A stretch of 64,000 nt of DNA from Allorhodopirellula solitaria (GTDB taxonomy: Bacteria; Planctomycetota; Planctomycetia; Pirellulales; Pirellulaceae). The translations under genes and the position numbers were made by a program. Of the stretch, positions 16,374 through 25,455 are shown piece by piece. The notes under the pieces are model-generated. The model had not been told where the DNA came from. It saw nothing but the letters and a program-made list of their open reading frames with translations, and did no database searches. Every line of letters begins with the position of its first letter. Positions within the stretch are counted from its first letter, which is position 1. The stretch lies in contig NZ_SJPK01000004.1 of assembly GCF_007859855.1 (NCBI RefSeq), positions 62,001 through 126,000 on the forward strand, given 5' to 3'.

Positions 16374-18695
16374 ATGCACTCTGAACAAGAATTTGATCTG
16401 ATCGCCGCCTGCGCCTTTGGGCTCGAGGCGATCGTCCGCCGTGAACTTTCCGCTCTCGGTATCGACGCGACGATCGGGGAGTCGGGGCGAGTCCACTTTC
16501 GCGGCAGTCTGGAAACCGTTGCCAAGACCAACCTGTGGTTGCGCTGCGCCGACCGTGTGCTGATCCGCGTTGCTGAGTTCCCCGCCGCGGACTTCGACGC
16601 CCTCTTCGAAACCACCAAAGCGATCGACTGGGGGCAATGGATTCCCGCCGACGGGGAGTTCGCCGTGACCGGCCGGAGTGTGAAGTCCACTTTGACAAGC
16701 GTGCCCGCGTGCCAACGGGCCGTTAAACGCGCGATCGTTGACGCCTTGCAACGCGATCATCAAACGCAGACGCTGCCCGAAACAGGGGCGTCCTACCCGG
16801 TCGATGTGGCGCTGCTCAAGGACACTGCAACAATCACGCTCGACACGACCGGCCGCAGCCTACATCGCCGCGGCTACCGCTCGGCCGTCACGGCGGCGCC
16901 CCTGAAAGAAACGCTCGCCGCCGCCATGGTGCTGCTGAGCTATTGGAAGCGTGACCGCCCGCTGATCGACCCGTTCTGCGGCAGCGGCACGATTCTGATC
17001 GAGGCCGCCATGATCGGCCGCAACATGGCTCCCGGGCAATCTCGTGAGTTTCGCTTTCAACAATGGCAGGGGGCACCGCGTGACTCCCTGCTGCAGCTTC
17101 GCAGCGAAGCCTTGCAGGGAGTCCTCGATCCGCTACCGCAGCGACTACTCGGCAGTGACACGGACTTCCGCGTGTTACGCTTTGCGCGAGAGAACGCCGA
17201 AGCGGCTGGCGTGACGGCCGATGTGCATTTTGAAACCGGTGATGTTCGGGAACTGCGAAACAGCCGTCGGTTCGGTTGCCTGATCACCAACCCGCCCTAC
17301 GGCATGCGTCTGGGCCGCGACTGGGAGATCGAGGAACTCTACGCATCGCTGCCCAACGTGCTGCGTCATCTACCGACCTGGTCCTTCTATTTCCTCACCG
17401 CGTATTCGGGCTTTGAAAAGATCCTCGGTCGCCGTGCCGATCGGCGGCGCAAACTTTACAACGCCCGGATCGAGTGCACCTACTACCAATTCCAAGGCCC
17501 CAAGCCCGTCGCCGATGCGCCGGCTGAGGTTGCCCCGAAAACGGCAGGCGACAAGACGACCGACGCCACTGCGACGACCGACGCCACTGCGACGCCGGAA
17601 GCTACTGCGATGCCGGAGGTGGCTGACACGCCGCGTCCAGCCCCCGCCCCACCAGCAACCAATCGCCCTTACGTCCATGCTGTCGGAGAGGCAGCCTTCG
17701 GTGCCTTGCCAGAGAAAGCGGAACACCAAGCGGAACTGTTTGCGACCCGGCTGCGCAAACGCGCCAAGCACTTTCGCAAGATGATGGCGAAGCGAAAGAT
17801 CACCTGCTTTCGACTCTACGAGCGTGACGTCCCGGAGATCCCGCTCGTCGTCGATCGCTATGAAAACTATCTGCACCTGAGCGAGTTTGAGCGTCCGCAT
17901 GATCGCGACGTCGCCCAACACGCCGCGTGGTTGGACCTGATGGCCGCCACGGCCGGCGAAGCACTCGACGTTCCCAAAGAGAACGTGTTTCTCAAACGAC
18001 GCTCCCGCCAACGGGGAAAGACGCAGCATGAAAAGGTTTCGCAAACCGATCAAAAAATCCCGGTTCAAGAAGGTGGATTGACGTTTCTCGTCAACCTCGC
18101 CGACTACATCGACACCGGATTGTTCTTGGACCACCGCATCACCCGGCAGATGGTGCGCGAGCAGGCGGCCGGGAAGCATTTCCTGAATCTGTTCGCTTAT
18201 ACCGGATCCTTTACCACCTACGCCGCCGCAGGTGGCGCGGCATCGACGACGAGCGTCGATCTCTCGCAAACCTATCTTGACTGGGCCCAAGAGAACTTGG
18301 AAGCCAATGGCCTGAGCGGCCCCCAACACCAGTATGCCGCCATGGATATCGGCGAGTTTGTTCGACGCCATCGGCCCGGCGAGGTCTACGATCTGGTCGT
18401 CTGTGATCCACCCACGTTCTCCAATAGCAAACGCACCGACGAAGATTGGAACGTGCAGACCGACGCAGTCCCGCTGCTCAACGACATCCTGAAACTCGTT
18501 CGCCCGGGAGGCGTGATCTTCTTCTCAACCAACTTCCGGCGGTTCAAATTCGACACCGAATCGCTAGGCGCATCTCAGGTTCACGAGATCTCGAAACAAA
18601 CCGTCCCCGACGAATTCCGCAACCGCCGAATCCATCGATGCTGGCGGATTGAAAAGGGCGTTCTCAACGCAGAGGCGCAGAGCACGCAGAGGTGA
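16374..18695 (+). CDS. rlmL: bifunctional 23S rRNA methyltransferase RlmKL (m2G2445 / m7G2069 type)
   Basis: The 773-residue protein contains the THUMP-bearing N-terminal part (FDLIAACAFGLEAIVRREL), the first methyltransferase domain with NPPY at 306-309 (m2G, RlmL part), a Thr/Ala/Pro-rich linker of about 60 residues with repeats of DATAT, and the C-terminal RlmK domain with LFAYTGSFTTYAAAGGA and DPPTF at about 678. Both catalytic motifs are intact. The start at 16374 was chosen because earlier starts run through the tsf terminator. The final residues (NAEAQSTQR) are encoded by the first bases of the 275-bp repeat, so the original C-terminus has been changed. Confidence 0.93.
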   Translation: MHSEQEFDLIAACAFGLEAIVRRELSALGIDATIGESGRVHFRGSLETVAKTNLWLRCADRVLIRVAEFPAADFDALFETTKAIDWGQWIPADGEFAVTGRSVKSTLTSVPACQRAVKRAIVDALQRDHQTQTLPETGASYPVDVALLKDTATITLDTTGRSLHRRGYRSAVTAAPLKETLAAAMVLLSYWKRDRPLIDPFCGSGTILIEAAMIGRNMAPGQSREFRFQQWQGAPRDSLLQLRSEALQGVLDPLPQRLLGSDTDFRVLRFARENAEAAGVTADVHFETGDVRELRNSRRFGCLITNPPYGMRLGRDWEIEELYASLPNVLRHLPTWSFYFLTAYSGFEKILGRRADRRRKLYNARIECTYYQFQGPKPVADAPAEVAPKTAGDKTTDATATTDATATPEATAMPEVADTPRPAPAPPATNRPYVHAVGEAAFGALPEKAEHQAELFATRLRKRAKHFRKMMAKRKITCFRLYERDVPEIPLVVDRYENYLHLSEFERPHDRDVAQHAAWLDLMAATAGEALDVPKENVFLKRRSRQRGKTQHEKVSQTDQKIPVQEGGLTFLVNLADYIDTGLFLDHRITRQMVREQAAGKHFLNLFAYTGSFTTYAAAGGAASTTSVDLSQTYLDWAQENLEANGLSGPQHQYAAMDIGEFVRRHRPGEVYDLVVCDPPTFSNSKRTDEDWNVQTDAVPLLNDILKLVRPGGVIFFSTNFRRFKFDTESLGASQVHEISKQTVPDEFRNRRIHRCWRIEKGVLNAEAQSTQR

Positions 18696-19313
18696 AAACA
18701 AGAACGTGCCAGCACTGGACTCTGCGTTCTCGGCGCCTCTGCGATTGAAAACCTTCCTCACCCCAGAATTGAGATGAAAAAGAGTCCACTCACCCAGTCA
18801 ATCATCGGTGCCGCAAGAACCCAGGAACCCACGGCCTGAGAAAATTCGTCAAGCTCCACGAAGCCGAAACGAGGACAGAAGGAATCGCAGCAAAATTTTG
18901 GCTGCTTCACTCTGTGTTGAATTCTTTCAGATTCGTTTCTTAACGCAGAGACGCAGAGCACGCAGAGGTGAAGGCAAGAACGCGACAGCACTGGACTCTG
19001 CGTTCTCGGCGCCTCTGCGTTGAAAACCTTCCTCACCCCAGAATTGAGATGAAAAAGAATCCACTCACCCAGTCAATCATCGGTGCCGCAAGAACCCAGG
19101 AACCCACGGCCTGAGAAAATTCGTCAAGCTCGACGAAGCCGAAACGAGAACAGAAGGAATCGCAGCAAAATTTTGGCTGCTTCACTCTGCGTTGAACTCT
19201 TTCAGATTCGGTTCTCAACGCAGAGGCGCAGAGCACGCTGAGGTGAAGACAAGAACGTGCCAGCACTGGACTCTGCGTTCTCGGCGCCTCTGCGATTGAA
19301 AACCTTTCTCACC
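18661..19313. repeat. 275-bp tandem repeat, two full copies and a partial third
   Basis: Copies start at 18661, 18937 and 19212, giving periods of 276 and 275 bases; the third copy stops matching at 19313. Each copy begins with a GC-rich stretch (CAACGCAGAGGCGCAGAG) mirrored about 70 bases later by CTCTGCGTT...GGCGCCTCTGCG, so the first 110 bases of each unit can fold back. Differences between the copies are few, suggesting recent amplification. The first copy overlaps the 3' end of rlmKL. Open frames on the minus strand recur in each copy but have no sign of being genes. Confidence 0.9.
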
Positions 19314-19332
19314 GGAGCATTCCGATGGAAAG

Positions 19333-19407
19333 GAGGTGATTTTGGAGACACGGAGGTGATCTTGGGACACTGATCCTGGGTGATCCTGGGAGTGATCCTG
19401 GGGACTC
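19333..19407. repeat. short direct repeats of the GTGATCCTGGG type
   Basis: Five imperfect units (GGTGATTTTGGAGACAC, GGTGATCTTGGGACAC, TGATCCTGGG, TGATCCTGGG, GTGATCCTGGGGAC) follow each other between the 275-bp repeat and the transposase remnant. The pattern resembles the arrays often found beside IS200-like single-strand transposases; this link is an inference from position. Confidence 0.6.
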
Positions 19408-19495
19408 AGCTCTTTTTCAGGTGTTGACTTGCCGCACTTTAGGGAAGTGATGATCTGATTGAGTTTTCCGTGCGTGAAGCCAAGTGAACTTAGTG

Positions 19496-19684
19496 ATGGC
19501 CCGGATGTGTCGAGCGGAAGTCTTTGATCCGAACGACGTTGCTGTGGCACATGTCTTCAGCCGGACGGTCCGACGCTGTTTTCTGATGGAAGACGATCTA
19601 ATCTCTGGCAAGAGCTTCGCCCATCGCAAGCGTTGGATTGAAGAGTATTGGCAACCATTTGCAGCCAAAATCGCTTCCATTTAA
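19496..19684 (+). pseudogene. N-terminal remnant of a Y1-type (IS200-like) transposase
   Basis: The 62 codons read MARMCRAEVFDPNDVAVAHV..., with TVRRCFL, DDLISGKSF and HRKRWIEEY. This is the N-terminus seen in long planctomycete IS200-like transposases of about 300 residues. A stop at 19682 comes before the HUH motif and the catalytic Tyr, so it cannot be active. No continuing fragment was recognised downstream. Confidence 0.7.
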
Positions 19685-20180
19685 TCCTTCGATCGCGTCG
19701 GGACGTGGTGTGAACTGGTCCGCGATTTTGGCAAGCTGTTTTGTGCGGTTGGGGGAAGCCCCGATTGTGTCGACGCGATGCGAAGTCACCGCACGCACCG
19801 CCGCGACCACCTGCGTCTCCCAGCAAGAGATCTAGTGGCTATCCGAAAAGGGGGCTGATCCTTTGGAGGCGAATCATTTGAATTGGCTTGGAACGGTCTC
19901 GACGGAGAGGGTCAGCCCCCTTTTCGGATAGGCTCTTAGATTCAGCGTACAGCATTTGGCTTCTTTCTTGGAGCACTTTGGTCGGTGCTCCGGGAGGCTG
20001 CCGAATGTGTTCCGGTTTAGATAGATCAGTTTGTGAAACAGTAAATACGCTGAGCAACGTCGCCTTCGATGACATTAACATCGCGACGATGGTTGTTCAC
20101 TTACCCGCAGGGGATTATTTTGTAGGCTTGCGACGCATTCGTCGTCCTCTTTCCAGCCCACCCTTGATGAGCCTCCTATC
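19685..20180. other. intergenic region with inverted repeat
   Basis: The first 150 bases may be decayed coding sequence with no recognisable family. The 20-bp inverted repeat lies at 19839-19931. The last 250 bases are AT-richer and probably include the promoter of the SGNH hydrolase gene. Confidence 0.45.
19839..19931. repeat. perfect 20-bp inverted repeat flanking 53 bases
   Basis: CTATCCGAAAAGGGGGCTGA (19839-19858) and its exact complement (19912-19931) flank 53 bases; imperfect pairing extends a few bases inward. The unit of 93 bases looks like a small MITE or REP-type hairpin. No target duplication was identified. Confidence 0.8.
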
Positions 20181-20930
20181 ATGTTGCGTTATTTTTTCAG
20201 CCCATTCTCGCTCGTCGCCATGCTGCTCATGTCGTCGCTCTGCATCGCTCAAGAGGCTGTCCTCGAAAAACCGGCTACGGCCAAAACCAATACCGCGATC
20301 GATCCCGTTCCCCGCGATGGGAATTGGATGAAGCGGCATGAGAGCTTCAACGAGCGTGTTGCCAAGGGGGATGTGGACCTACTGATGATCGGTGATTCGA
20401 TCACGCATGGCTGGGAAGGTGCTGGCCGCGAGGTGTGGCAGAAGTACTACGGCGATCGCAACGCGGTGAATTTGGGAATCGGTGGCGATCGAACGCAACA
20501 CGTTCTCTGGCGTCTGGAGAACGGCAACATCGAGGACATCTCGCCCAAGTTGGCAGTGCTCATGATCGGCACAAATAATTGCCGCAGCAACACATCGGAG
20601 GAGATTGCCGAGGGCGTCGATGCGATCGTTCAAAAGCTGCGAACCGAACTGCCCGAAATGAAGGTGCTCGTGCTGGCCATCTTCCCACGTGGTGAAGACG
20701 ACAGCCATGCTGGGCGGCAGGTGAACATGAAGGCGAACGAGTTGATTGAACAAGAAATCGAGGGCGAGGAAATGGTTTCCTTTCTCGATATTAACTCAGC
20801 GTTTCTGACCGATGACCGCGTTCTCTCACGCGAAGTCATGCCCGATCTGTTGCACCCTAAGCAGAAAGGCTACGCGATCTGGGCCGAGGCGATGGAGCCC
20901 ACGATTGCGAAACTGATGGACGAATCCTGA
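20181..20930 (+). CDS. exported SGNH/GDSL hydrolase (PAF-acetylhydrolase-like)
   Basis: The 249-residue protein has a signal peptide (LRYFFSPFSLVAMLLMSSLC). The SGNH blocks are all present: GDSITHGW (nucleophile Ser), GIGGDRTQHVLWRLENG (Gly), IGTNN (Asn), and DLLHPKQKGYAIW (Asp and His). The best match by eye is the platelet-activating factor acetylhydrolase IB-type group found in planctomycetes, which remove acyl or acetyl groups from sugars or lipids outside the cell. It ends 11 bases before the convergent ftsK gene. Confidence 0.9.
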   Translation: MLRYFFSPFSLVAMLLMSSLCIAQEAVLEKPATAKTNTAIDPVPRDGNWMKRHESFNERVAKGDVDLLMIGDSITHGWEGAGREVWQKYYGDRNAVNLGIGGDRTQHVLWRLENGNIEDISPKLAVLMIGTNNCRSNTSEEIAEGVDAIVQKLRTELPEMKVLVLAIFPRGEDDSHAGRQVNMKANELIEQEIEGEEMVSFLDINSAFLTDDRVLSREVMPDLLHPKQKGYAIWAEAMEPTIAKLMDES

Positions 20931-20941
20931 ACTGACGGATC

Positions 20942-23644
20942 TCACTCGTCGACGTCTTCGTAATCCTCGTCGTCGTCGTAGGTTTCATACTCCTGCGGCG
21001 ACTCTTCTGGCACGACGGCGGACACACGTTTGGACATCGCGTCGACGGCTGCATCGGGCTCGTCCTCATCGATTGGGAGCCCTTGCATCTGTTGCCACTG
21101 CGCCATCGTCAGCAACACCTCACGAGACTTCGCCCCGTTGTACTGGCCGACGATACCGTCTTCGGCCATGTAATCGACCAACCGAGCGGCGCGGCCATAG
21201 CCAATCCCGAGGCAGCGTTGGATCAAGGATAGCGAACCGCGTCCTTCACGGACTACGACCTCGATGGCGCTCTCATAGAGTTCGTCTTTCTTGCGGAGGT
21301 TTTCGACGTTCAAATCGCCTGCATCCCCTTCACCATCGGCATCGACTTTGAGGTTCATCAATTCACCGATGAACCGTTGCTCGCCGCCGCTGCTGCAGTG
21401 ATCGCAGACCCGGTCGATTTCAGCGTCGGAGAGGTACGTGCCCTGGCCACGAATCAACGTGCTCGTTCCCGGCCAGAGGAACAGCATGTCTCCGTTGCCG
21501 AGCAGCTTGTCGGCACCGTTTTCATCGAGAACGACGCGGCTATCGGTCTTGCTAGCGACTTGAAAACTCAGTCGGGCGGGCAGGTTGCTCTTGATCAACC
21601 CGGTGATCACGTCGACGGTTGGTTTCTGCGTGGCGAGGATCAAGTGGATCCCCACCGCACGGCTCTTTTGGGCTAGGCGAATGATGTGCTGTTCGACATC
21701 CTTGCCCGCCGTCATCATCAGGTCCGCCATCTCGTCAGCGATGATGACGATGAAAGGCAGTTTGTCGGGGACGTCCGTGCCGCCGTCTTCCTCGTCGACC
21801 TCGAGTCGCCGCAAGACCTCTTCTCGGCCGAGATCATTGTAACTATTGATGTGCCGCACCCCAGCTTTGGCGAGCAAGGAGTACCGCTCTTCCATCTTAT
21901 CAACTGCCCACCCGAGGATCGCTTCGGCCTTCTTCATGTCTGTGATCACGGGGTGCATCAAGTGCGGCAGGCGACCGTATCCGCTCAGTTCGACCATTTT
22001 AGGGTCGATCATCAACATCCGCACCTCGTCGGGTTTGCAGCACATCAGAATGCTGACGATGATCGCATTGAGACAGACCGATTTCCCGGTCCCCGTTCGC
22101 CCTGCAATCAACAGGTGGGGCATCTTGGCTAGGTCGACCGGCATCGGCGACCCGGAAACGTCTTGGCCGAGGAACACGGGGATGTTCATTTTGTGGACGC
22201 GAGAGTCCGACTGTTCGATCACGTCGCGGAGCCGCACGACTTGCCGAATCTCGTTGGGGACTTCGATGCCCACCGTGTTCTTGCCCGGGATGGGTGCGAC
22301 CACACGCACGCTCGGCACCCGCAAAGCAATAGCGAGATCGTCCGCGAGGGCACTGATTTTATTGAGCCGCAAGCCGGCTTCGAGCTCGATCTCGTATTGG
22401 GCGATGACCGGGCCGAGCTGGATGTCGGTAACGCGCACCTTGCAGCCAAAGTTGCAGATCGTTTCCTGGAGCAGGATCGCTTTGCGACGGGCTTCGGCTT
22501 CCTGCTCGTCGTAGTCGAACCCGTCACTGCTTTCGAGCAACTCCAGGCTGGGCAGGTAGTAATCCGACAGATCATCGCTGGTGTCCTGCACCGCGTCGTC
22601 GAGCTGCTCCCGCATGTTCTTCTTGCGCGGAACTTGGATATTGGGCTCCGGCGGTGGATCGTGAGCCTCATCGTTACGGAGCGCGTGGACCTCGTCGTCG
22701 TATTGGACCTCTCGGGTTTCGCTCCCCTCCTCGTCCTCGTATTCGTACTCCTCCTCGTCCGGTTCGGGCGGTTTCGCGGCAGCGACGGGGCTGGCTTTTG
22801 CGCCGCGTTTGGGCTTCGCCGCCACCTCCGGCTCCACCGCATCCTCACTGGGACGCCGCGGTTGGCGGATCTGGATTTTGGGTTCCGATTCAGATCCGTC
22901 GTCGACTGCTGCTGCCGTTTCGGACTGTTCGCCATCGAGCAAGATCGGTGAGTCGATGTCCGTGAAGGGCTGGCGCCGACGTTTCAGCGTCACGGGCATC
23001 GCGCCGGCAGCCCGTGAGATACCGCGGCGTGAAACCGTTGCCCCTCCGAGCACAACGCGGCGGCCGGCGTAGATCAGCATATAATCGGTCGTCAACAACA
23101 ATCCGATCGCCAAAGCCGTCAGCGTCAAGATCCACGAACCGACGGGATGGAAATGCTGCAATAGGAAAGCCGCCCCCATTGCGCCGAGGTAGCCCCCGTT
23201 GCCGACAACCGGCATTCCAGAAAGCTCGACGGTCGTCATCGCAGCCCCCGTGCAGACCGCCAACAGCGTGATGCATCCGCCGAGCGATCGCAGTACGGGC
23301 GCGTTCATTTGGCCGCGGATCAGTAGCGCCGTCGCGATCCCGCCGCCCGCTCCGATCAACAGAGCGACGCCGATGCCGACGATGTCGAGCAGAAACGAGG
23401 AGATCAATGCCCCGAGCGAGCCGCAGGCATTGTGAATGCCCTCGTTGACAGGATAGACCGAAATGTCAGGCGAATAGACTGCCGAGATCGGCCAAATCGA
23501 ATTGTTGACCGGATCGGCGGGATCATGGGTCAACACGGATACGAACGTCAACAGCGTCCCCGCCACAATCGCCAGCGCAGGGATATCCCGCCGCAGTGAA
23601 ACACTCCGGGTCGGCTCAGCGGTAGTGGCGTTGGCTTGGGACAT
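20942..23644 (-). CDS. ftsK: DNA translocase FtsK/SpoIIIE
   Basis: FtsK moves chromosomal DNA through the closing septum. The 900-residue protein has four transmembrane segments in the first 180 residues, an acidic, low-complexity linker (about 215-360), the alpha/beta translocase domain with Walker A GRTGTGKS at about residue 515 and Walker B IVIIADEMADL, and a C-terminal winged-helix gamma domain (YESAIEVVVREGRGSLSLIQRCLGIG is its core). A further acidic tail (EYETYDDDEDYEDVDE) ends the protein. Length and domains are normal for the family. Confidence 0.96.
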   Translation of the reverse strand: MSQANATTAEPTRSVSLRRDIPALAIVAGTLLTFVSVLTHDPADPVNNSIWPISAVYSPDISVYPVNEGIHNACGSLGALISSFLLDIVGIGVALLIGAGGGIATALLIRGQMNAPVLRSLGGCITLLAVCTGAAMTTVELSGMPVVGNGGYLGAMGAAFLLQHFHPVGSWILTLTALAIGLLLTTDYMLIYAGRRVVLGGATVSRRGISRAAGAMPVTLKRRRQPFTDIDSPILLDGEQSETAAAVDDGSESEPKIQIRQPRRPSEDAVEPEVAAKPKRGAKASPVAAAKPPEPDEEEYEYEDEEGSETREVQYDDEVHALRNDEAHDPPPEPNIQVPRKKNMREQLDDAVQDTSDDLSDYYLPSLELLESSDGFDYDEQEAEARRKAILLQETICNFGCKVRVTDIQLGPVIAQYEIELEAGLRLNKISALADDLAIALRVPSVRVVAPIPGKNTVGIEVPNEIRQVVRLRDVIEQSDSRVHKMNIPVFLGQDVSGSPMPVDLAKMPHLLIAGRTGTGKSVCLNAIIVSILMCCKPDEVRMLMIDPKMVELSGYGRLPHLMHPVITDMKKAEAILGWAVDKMEERYSLLAKAGVRHINSYNDLGREEVLRRLEVDEEDGGTDVPDKLPFIVIIADEMADLMMTAGKDVEQHIIRLAQKSRAVGIHLILATQKPTVDVITGLIKSNLPARLSFQVASKTDSRVVLDENGADKLLGNGDMLFLWPGTSTLIRGQGTYLSDAEIDRVCDHCSSGGEQRFIGELMNLKVDADGEGDAGDLNVENLRKKDELYESAIEVVVREGRGSLSLIQRCLGIGYGRAARLVDYMAEDGIVGQYNGAKSREVLLTMAQWQQMQGLPIDEDEPDAAVDAMSKRVSAVVPEESPQEYETYDDDEDYEDVDE

Positions 23645-23970
23645 GGGGATGGAGCTGCTAGCTACTAGCGATTAGCTGCTAGCTTTTAGGGGATGGGGTT
23701 GCTCGAGGCACGGGTAAGGTAAGTGCCGGAGGCACGACAGCGTTTACTCTGGAGGCGTCAATGGCTCAAAACGCTAGTAGCTAGTAGCCGGCTAGCTAGC
23801 TCCCCGCTTGGGGCATCGATTGATCCATTGGCTCTTCGCTAGCAGCTAATCGCTGGTAGCTAGTAGCCTCCTTATCGTCATCTTCGGCCCCCGCCCTACA
23901 ACAGACTTCGATTTCGCGTCATAATCGCTCGCCTTCCCGACCCATTCCTCGGCAATGGCACCCCCCAGCG
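23645..23970. repeat. CTAGC-rich inverted repeats between ftsK and guaB
   Basis: A 27-base stretch at 23657-23683 (GCTAGCTACTAGCGATTAGC...) has a near-perfect reverse complement at 23838-23864 with two mismatches. A shorter related stretch lies at about 23774-23803. The region sits between two divergent genes, so a role as operator or as a mobile short repeat is possible. A second nearby CTAGC-containing hairpin is at 12139. Confidence 0.65.
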
Positions 23971-25455
23971 ATGTTTCACGATAAAATTGGCGATCTCGGC
24001 ATTACCTTCGATGACGTTCTCCTATTGCCCGCCTACAGCGAGGTGGTGCCCAGCGAAGTGGACGTCAGCAGCCAATTGACACAGCGGATCCGTCTGCAAA
24101 TTCCGCTGATCTCATCCCCGATGGACACCGTTACCGAAGCGGAGATGGCCATTGCCCTCGCCAAAGAGGGGGGGCTCGGAATCGTCCACAAGAACCTCTC
24201 GGTGCGTCAGCAGACCGAGGAGGTGCTCAAAGTGAAGCGGTCGGCTAACGGGATCATCGTCGACCCCGTCACGCTCGGCCCCGATGAGCAGGTCGGTAAA
24301 GCTGCGGAGATGATGGATCGGGCCAATGTTTCGGGGATCCCCATTGTGACTGGCGACCGCACCCTCGCTGGAATCCTGACCCGGCGGGATCTACGCTTCC
24401 TCGAGGACCCCAATCTGCCTGTTTCGGAGGTCATGACCAAAAATAACTTGGTAACGGCTGTAGGGAATGTGAGTCTTGCGCAAGCTGAGAAGATTTTAAC
24501 GGAAAAAAGGGTGGAGAAGCTTCTCCTGATTGACGAAGAAAGGAAACTGACGGGGTTAATTACGATTCGCGACATCGACATGATGAAGCGGTTCCCGCGG
24601 GCCTGTAAGGACTCGCAGGGCCGCCTGCGTGTGGGGGCCGCGATCGGCGTCGGAGATTACGATCGAGCTGAAAAGCTGATCAATCAAGGCGTGGACCTGC
24701 TCGTGGTCGACTCGGCTCACGGGCACAGCAAGAACGTGATGGACACCGTCCGAGAAATTAAAACGAACAGAGCATGGGACATCGATGTCGTGGCCGGAAA
24801 CGTCGCGACGGCTCAAGGTGCGGCGGATTTGATCGCAGCGGGAGCCGACGCCGTCAAGGTGGGCATCGGGCCCGGATCGATTTGCACCACGCGGGTGATC
24901 AGCGGCATCGGAGTGCCGCAGGTGACTGCGATTTTGAGCGCGGTGCAAGTCGCACACGAAAAGAACATTCCTGTCATCGCTGACGGCGGCATTCGCTTCA
25001 GCGGCGACGTTACCAAAGCACTCGCCGCCGGGGCGAGCACGGTCATGATCGGCAGCCTATTTGCCGGTCTCGCCGAAAGCCCTGGCAAAATGATTCTCTA
25101 CCAAGGTCGTACCTTCAAGGCGTACCGCGGCATGGGATCGATGGGTGCGATGGTCAAAGGCAGCAGTGACCGGTATCGCCAAAAAGGCACCGAAGCGGGC
25201 AAACTCGTCCCCGAAGGTGTCGAAGGACGCGTGCCGTTCAAAGGGCCGTTGTCGGATTACGCTTACCAATTGGTCGGCGGACTCCGCGCCGGAATGGGAT
25301 ACATTGGTACACGGACGATCGACGAACTACGCCAGAACGCGAAATTCCTTCGCGTTTCAGCAGCCACGGTGAGGGAGAACCACCCACATGACATTGCGAT
25401 CACCCAAGAAGCACCGAACTATAGCCCGGACGTTGCTTCGGGCGATTCGATGTAA
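23971..25455 (+). CDS. guaB: inosine-5'-monophosphate dehydrogenase
   Basis: IMPDH oxidises IMP to XMP in guanine nucleotide synthesis. The 494-residue protein starts with [13 protein letters not shown], has two CBS domains inserted at about 95-215, the loop [11 protein letters not shown] with the catalytic Cys, and the flap with [10 protein letters not shown]. Length and order are normal. The next gene begins inside the last 68 bases of guaB in another frame. Confidence 0.97.
   Translation: MFHDKIGDLGITFDDVLLLPAYSEVVPSEVDVSSQLTQRIRLQIPLISSPMDTVTEAEMAIALAKEGGLGIVHKNLSVRQQTEEVLKVKRSANGIIVDPVTLGPDEQVGKAAEMMDRANVSGIPIVTGDRTLAGILTRRDLRFLEDPNLPVSEVMTKNNLVTAVGNVSLAQAEKILTEKRVEKLLLIDEERKLTGLITIRDIDMMKRFPRACKDSQGRLRVGAAIGVGDYDRAEKLINQGVDLLVVDSAHGHSKNVMDTVREIKTNRAWDIDVVAGNVATAQGAADLIAAGADAVKVGIGPGSICTTRVISGIGVPQVTAILSAVQVAHEKNIPVIADGGIRFSGDVTKALAAGASTVMIGSLFAGLAESPGKMILYQGRTFKAYRGMGSMGAMVKGSSDRYRQKGTEAGKLVPEGVEGRVPFKGPLSDYAYQLVGGLRAGMGYIGTRTIDELRQNAKFLRVSAATVRENHPHDIAITQEAPNYSPDVASGDSM

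Noticed and set aside
17370-18371. Open frame of 333 codons antisense to rlmKL
   Set aside because: It shares the interval with a gene whose domains are certain, and it has no family features.
18758-19266. Minus-strand open frames that recur in the 275-bp repeat (ending AAPMIDWVSG...FFISILG)
   Set aside because: They recur only because the DNA is duplicated; no ribosome-binding site or known family, although a decayed membrane-protein fragment cannot be excluded.
18661-19313. CRISPR-like array
   Set aside because: The repeat unit is 275 bp and contiguous, without unique spacers and without cas genes nearby.
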